NCBI GenBank assembly: GCA_039594205.1
Contig: JBCNNW010000006.1
Location: 1 to 64,000 of the forward strand
Direction of reading: 5' to 3'
Length of the DNA stretch: 64,000 nucleotides
Origin: Pseudescherichia sp039594205
GTDB lineage: Bacteria > Pseudomonadota > Gammaproteobacteria > Enterobacterales > Enterobacteriaceae
Shown: positions 61,936 to 64,000 of the stretch, one piece after another
Numbering within the stretch: position 1 is the stretch's first letter
Layout of the letters: each line of letters opens with the position of its first letter
Notes under the pieces: model-generated
Told to the model about the DNA's origin: nothing
What the model saw: only the letters and a program-made list of their open reading frames with translations
Database searches by the model: none
Position numbers and translations under genes: made by a program

Positions 61936-62697
61936 ATGAAGCTGACCCATAACACTGTTTTTATCACTGGCGGCACCTCTGGCATTGGCCGGGCGATGGC
62001 TGAGCAGTTCCACAAGCTGGGCAACCAGGTGATTATCTCCGGTCGCCGCAAAGCGCTGCTCGATAGCGTCACCGCTGCCAACCCGGGGATGGACTCGGTG
62101 GTGCTGGACGTTACCGATGCGGCAAGCGTTCAGGCGGCGGCCGAGAGCGTACTGTCTCGCTACCCGGCGTTGAACGTCGTCATCAACAACGCGGGCATCA
62201 TGCCTTTTGATAACGCCGCTGGCGTGCAGGATGACGCGATGGCCGTCTCGCTGCTCAATACCAATCTGCTGGGACCGGTACGCGTCACCTCAGCATTTAT
62301 CGAGCATCTGAAAAAACAGCCGGATGCGGTGCTGATCAACAACAGCTCCATCCTCGCCTTTATCCCGCTGGCGAGTAACGCGCTCTACTCTGCCACCAAG
62401 GCGGCGATCCACTCCTACACGCTCTCCCAGCGCTTCCTGCTGCGTGATACCGGCGTGAAGGTAATTGAGATCTCTCCCCCGTGGGTCGATACCGATCTGA
62501 TCTACCGCAGCGGTGACGACCGGGCCATGCCGCTGGATGCTTTCATCAGTGAGACGTTTGAGAAACTGGGTACGGATAATATCGAGGCTATCGTTGACCG
62601 CGTGCTGCCTGCCCGTGCCAATCCGGGAGCGGATGAGCATGCTGTCGTAAACCAGTTCAACCAGGCGATGGTTGAGAATCCAATCCCCGTTGCGTAA
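61936..62697 (+). CDS. Short-chain dehydrogenase/reductase, DltE-like
   Basis: This 253-aa Rossmann oxidoreductase starts at the ATG at 61936 after AAGGTG. The cofactor motif is TGGTSGIGRAM near residue 11, followed by NNAG near 88, catalytic Ser in INNSSILAF and YSATK. It resembles the DltE group (oxidoreductases of unknown substrate). It is followed after 35 bp by an MFS exporter, perhaps one unit. Confidence 0.9.
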   Translation: MKLTHNTVFITGGTSGIGRAMAEQFHKLGNQVIISGRRKALLDSVTAANPGMDSVVLDVTDAASVQAAAESVLSRYPALNVVINNAGIMPFDNAAGVQDDAMAVSLLNTNLLGPVRVTSAFIEHLKKQPDAVLINNSSILAFIPLASNALYSATKAAIHSYTLSQRFLLRDTGVKVIEISPPWVDTDLIYRSGDDRAMPLDAFISETFEKLGTDNIEAIVDRVLPARANPGADEHAVVNQFNQAMVENPIPVA

Positions 62698-62732
62698 CCG
62701 CTGGCTGGCTCCGGCCTGAAGAGATCAAGGCG

Positions 62733-63923
62733 ATGAAAACTGACATTACCCTACCCCAGCGCCGGGCGCTTTGGGCGCTAAGCCTGGCCTATTTTGTGCA
62801 GGCGACCGGAGCGCTCTCCGTGGCGGGGAGCCTTGGACCGATTTCCCACGCCTGGGGACTGACCGATGCCCAGAGCGCTCGCCTGCTGGCCATTTTCGGT
62901 CTTACCTTTGCCGTAGGTGCCCCGCTGGCACAGGTCTTTTTCGGCCACGTCAGGCGTCGCCAGCAGGTGGTTGTCGGGATGATTGTCTTTGGTTTGGGGG
63001 CATTTCTGTTTGCCCTCGCCCCGAGCTACCGCGAGCTGCTACTCTCGCGGGTAGTGATGGGCCTCGGCGCATCGCTGATCGGACCGGTGCTGGTGGCGCT
63101 CGGCTCGGAGTTGGTTAAAGAGAAGGAGCGGGGTAGCGCCATCGCCACGATCCTGCTGGGCGTGTCGATGGCCAGTATGGTCGGCATTCCGCTGGCGGCC
63201 TGGGCTGCAAACCTGCTGGGAGCGCGAATGCTGTTTACCCTTGTTGGCATAATGAGCGCATTGTCGGTCATCAATATTATGCTGAGCGTGCCGAACAGCG
63301 TTGCCGGGGTGAATGTACGTCTGCGCCAGGTCGGGCAGGTACTGGTGCAGCCGAAAGCTCTGATGGCGTTTCTGGTTGTGTTTTTTATTACCGCCGGCGT
63401 CTACGACATGTACGCTTTTATCTCGCCGATTGTGCGTGATACCTGGCATGGGAGCAGCAGCAGCGTGTCGGTTGCGCTGGCGGTAATTGGCGTGGCAGGG
63501 ATCCTTGGAAACCTGTATGTCTCGCGGGCTGCCAGGATCTATAGCGCTGAGCGCCTGTTGAGCGCTGGCATCGTGCTACTGATAGCGGATATGGTGGTCA
63601 TAACTCTACTGACGGGCAAGCTCGCGCTGCTCTATATTGCGCTGGTGTTCTGGGCCTTTGCCACCGACCTGCTGTGGCCCACGCAGCAGCGCAGGATCGT
63701 GGAGATAGCCGATCCGCAGACACGGGGCATCTCTCTGGCCCTGACCAGCGCATTTATGTTTTGTGGGATAGGTTTTGGCTCCGCCGTCGCCGCGTGGATC
63801 TATCCGCTCTATGGCTTTTATGGCGTAATGGTCAGCGCAATACTCTTTCTGCTGCTGGCACTGGTAAGTCTTTGGCTCTCAGAGCATTTTCGCGCGCAGC
63901 CCCGCCAGGCGGTAAACGTCTGA
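62733..63923 (+). CDS. MFS transporter, DHA1-type exporter
   Basis: This 396-aa protein has twelve helices, the motif A-like FFGHVRRRQQVVVG after helix 2 and a helix-5 motif GVSMASMVGIPLAAW. It belongs to the AraJ/YdhP-like exporters of sugars or drugs; the substrate is unknown. It probably shares a transcript with the SDR gene. Confidence 0.87.
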   Translation: MKTDITLPQRRALWALSLAYFVQATGALSVAGSLGPISHAWGLTDAQSARLLAIFGLTFAVGAPLAQVFFGHVRRRQQVVVGMIVFGLGAFLFALAPSYRELLLSRVVMGLGASLIGPVLVALGSELVKEKERGSAIATILLGVSMASMVGIPLAAWAANLLGARMLFTLVGIMSALSVINIMLSVPNSVAGVNVRLRQVGQVLVQPKALMAFLVVFFITAGVYDMYAFISPIVRDTWHGSSSSVSVALAVIGVAGILGNLYVSRAARIYSAERLLSAGIVLLIADMVVITLLTGKLALLYIALVFWAFATDLLWPTQQRRIVEIADPQTRGISLALTSAFMFCGIGFGSAVAAWIYPLYGFYGVMVSAILFLLLALVSLWLSEHFRAQPRQAVNV

Positions 63924-63949
63924 ATTTTCATTCTCGGTAAGGTGACACG

Positions 63950-64000
63950 ATGCACAGGATTGGTTTAATTATTTCCGATAATTTTCAGATGCTGGCCCTC
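63950..64000 (+). CDS. Start of a GlxA-like (DJ-1/AraC) regulator, cut by the window
   Basis: Only the first 17 residues are present (MHRIGLIISDNFQMLAL), after a GGTAAGGTGA ribosome site. The I-I-x-D-x-F-Q-M-L-A pattern is the usual first strand of DJ-1/PfpI-type sensor domains found in AraC-family GlxA-like regulators. The identification is tentative. Confidence 0.5.
   Translation, partial: MHRIGLIISDNFQMLAL

Overview
The window is a stretch of enterobacterial chromosome (family Enterobacteriaceae, close to the Enterobacter/Klebsiella/Salmonella/Escherichia group). The core proteins match E. coli in length and motif, and the backbone order glmUS - pst/phoU - yieHGFE - mnmE/yidCD/rnpA/rpmH - dnaA/dnaN/recF/gyrB - yidA/dgo - yidRQ/ibpAB - yidHG - emrD - ivbL/ilvBN - yicN/nepI is the E. 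coli order for this side of the origin. No rRNA, tRNA, CRISPR array, insertion sequence or prophage was seen. oriC itself is not in the window.

Layout. 1-8.6 kb: amino-sugar synthesis (glmU, glmS) and the phosphate operon pstSCAB-phoU behind two Pho boxes. 8.6-13 kb: yieH, adeP, chrR, a degenerate yieE, and an AT-rich slot holding a small unknown gene where E. coli carries the tna operon. 13-23.7 kb: mnmE, yidC, yidD, rnpA, rpmH, then the divergent dnaA-dnaN-recF-gyrB operon. 23.7-29.3 kb: an inserted four-gene, minus-strand operon (ExuT-like transporter, KdgM-like porin, periplasmic Alginate_lyase-fold lyase, cytosolic heparinase II/III-like lyase) preceded by good matches to CRP and KdgR sites. 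This looks like a self-contained polyuronate utilisation locus. 29.3-36 kb: yidA and a dgo (D-galactonate) operon whose transporter is not DgoT-like and which carries an extra 2-hydroxyacid dehydrogenase. 36-43.6 kb: yidR, yidQ, heat-shock ibpA/ibpB with RNA thermometers, a coupled ATPase/PIN-nuclease pair, yidH, yidG, a GH5-like secreted protein and emrD. 43.8-47 kb: an EamA transporter and ivbL-ilvBN with its attenuator. 47-51.3 kb: a deoQKPX-type 2-deoxyribose locus with a nested 42-bp operator, where E. coli has uhp. 51.3-53.1 kb: yicN, nepI. 53.2-59.3 kb: a beta-glucoside PTS operon (IIB-IIC-GH1-IIA-porin) with a divergent LacI-type regulator and two near-identical operators. 59.4-64 kb: an AhpD-like protein, a coupled AraC-LysR regulator pair, an SDR, an MFS exporter and the first 17 codons of a GlxA-like regulator.

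The two most novel-looking elements are the polyuronate operon at 23.7-28.9 kb and the ATPase/PIN pair at 39.0-40.6 kb. The carbon loci (polyuronate, galactonate, deoxyribose, beta-glucoside) suggest an organism that feeds on plant- or host-derived carbohydrates. The polyuronate and galactonate routes would both pass through 2-keto-3-deoxy sugar acids.
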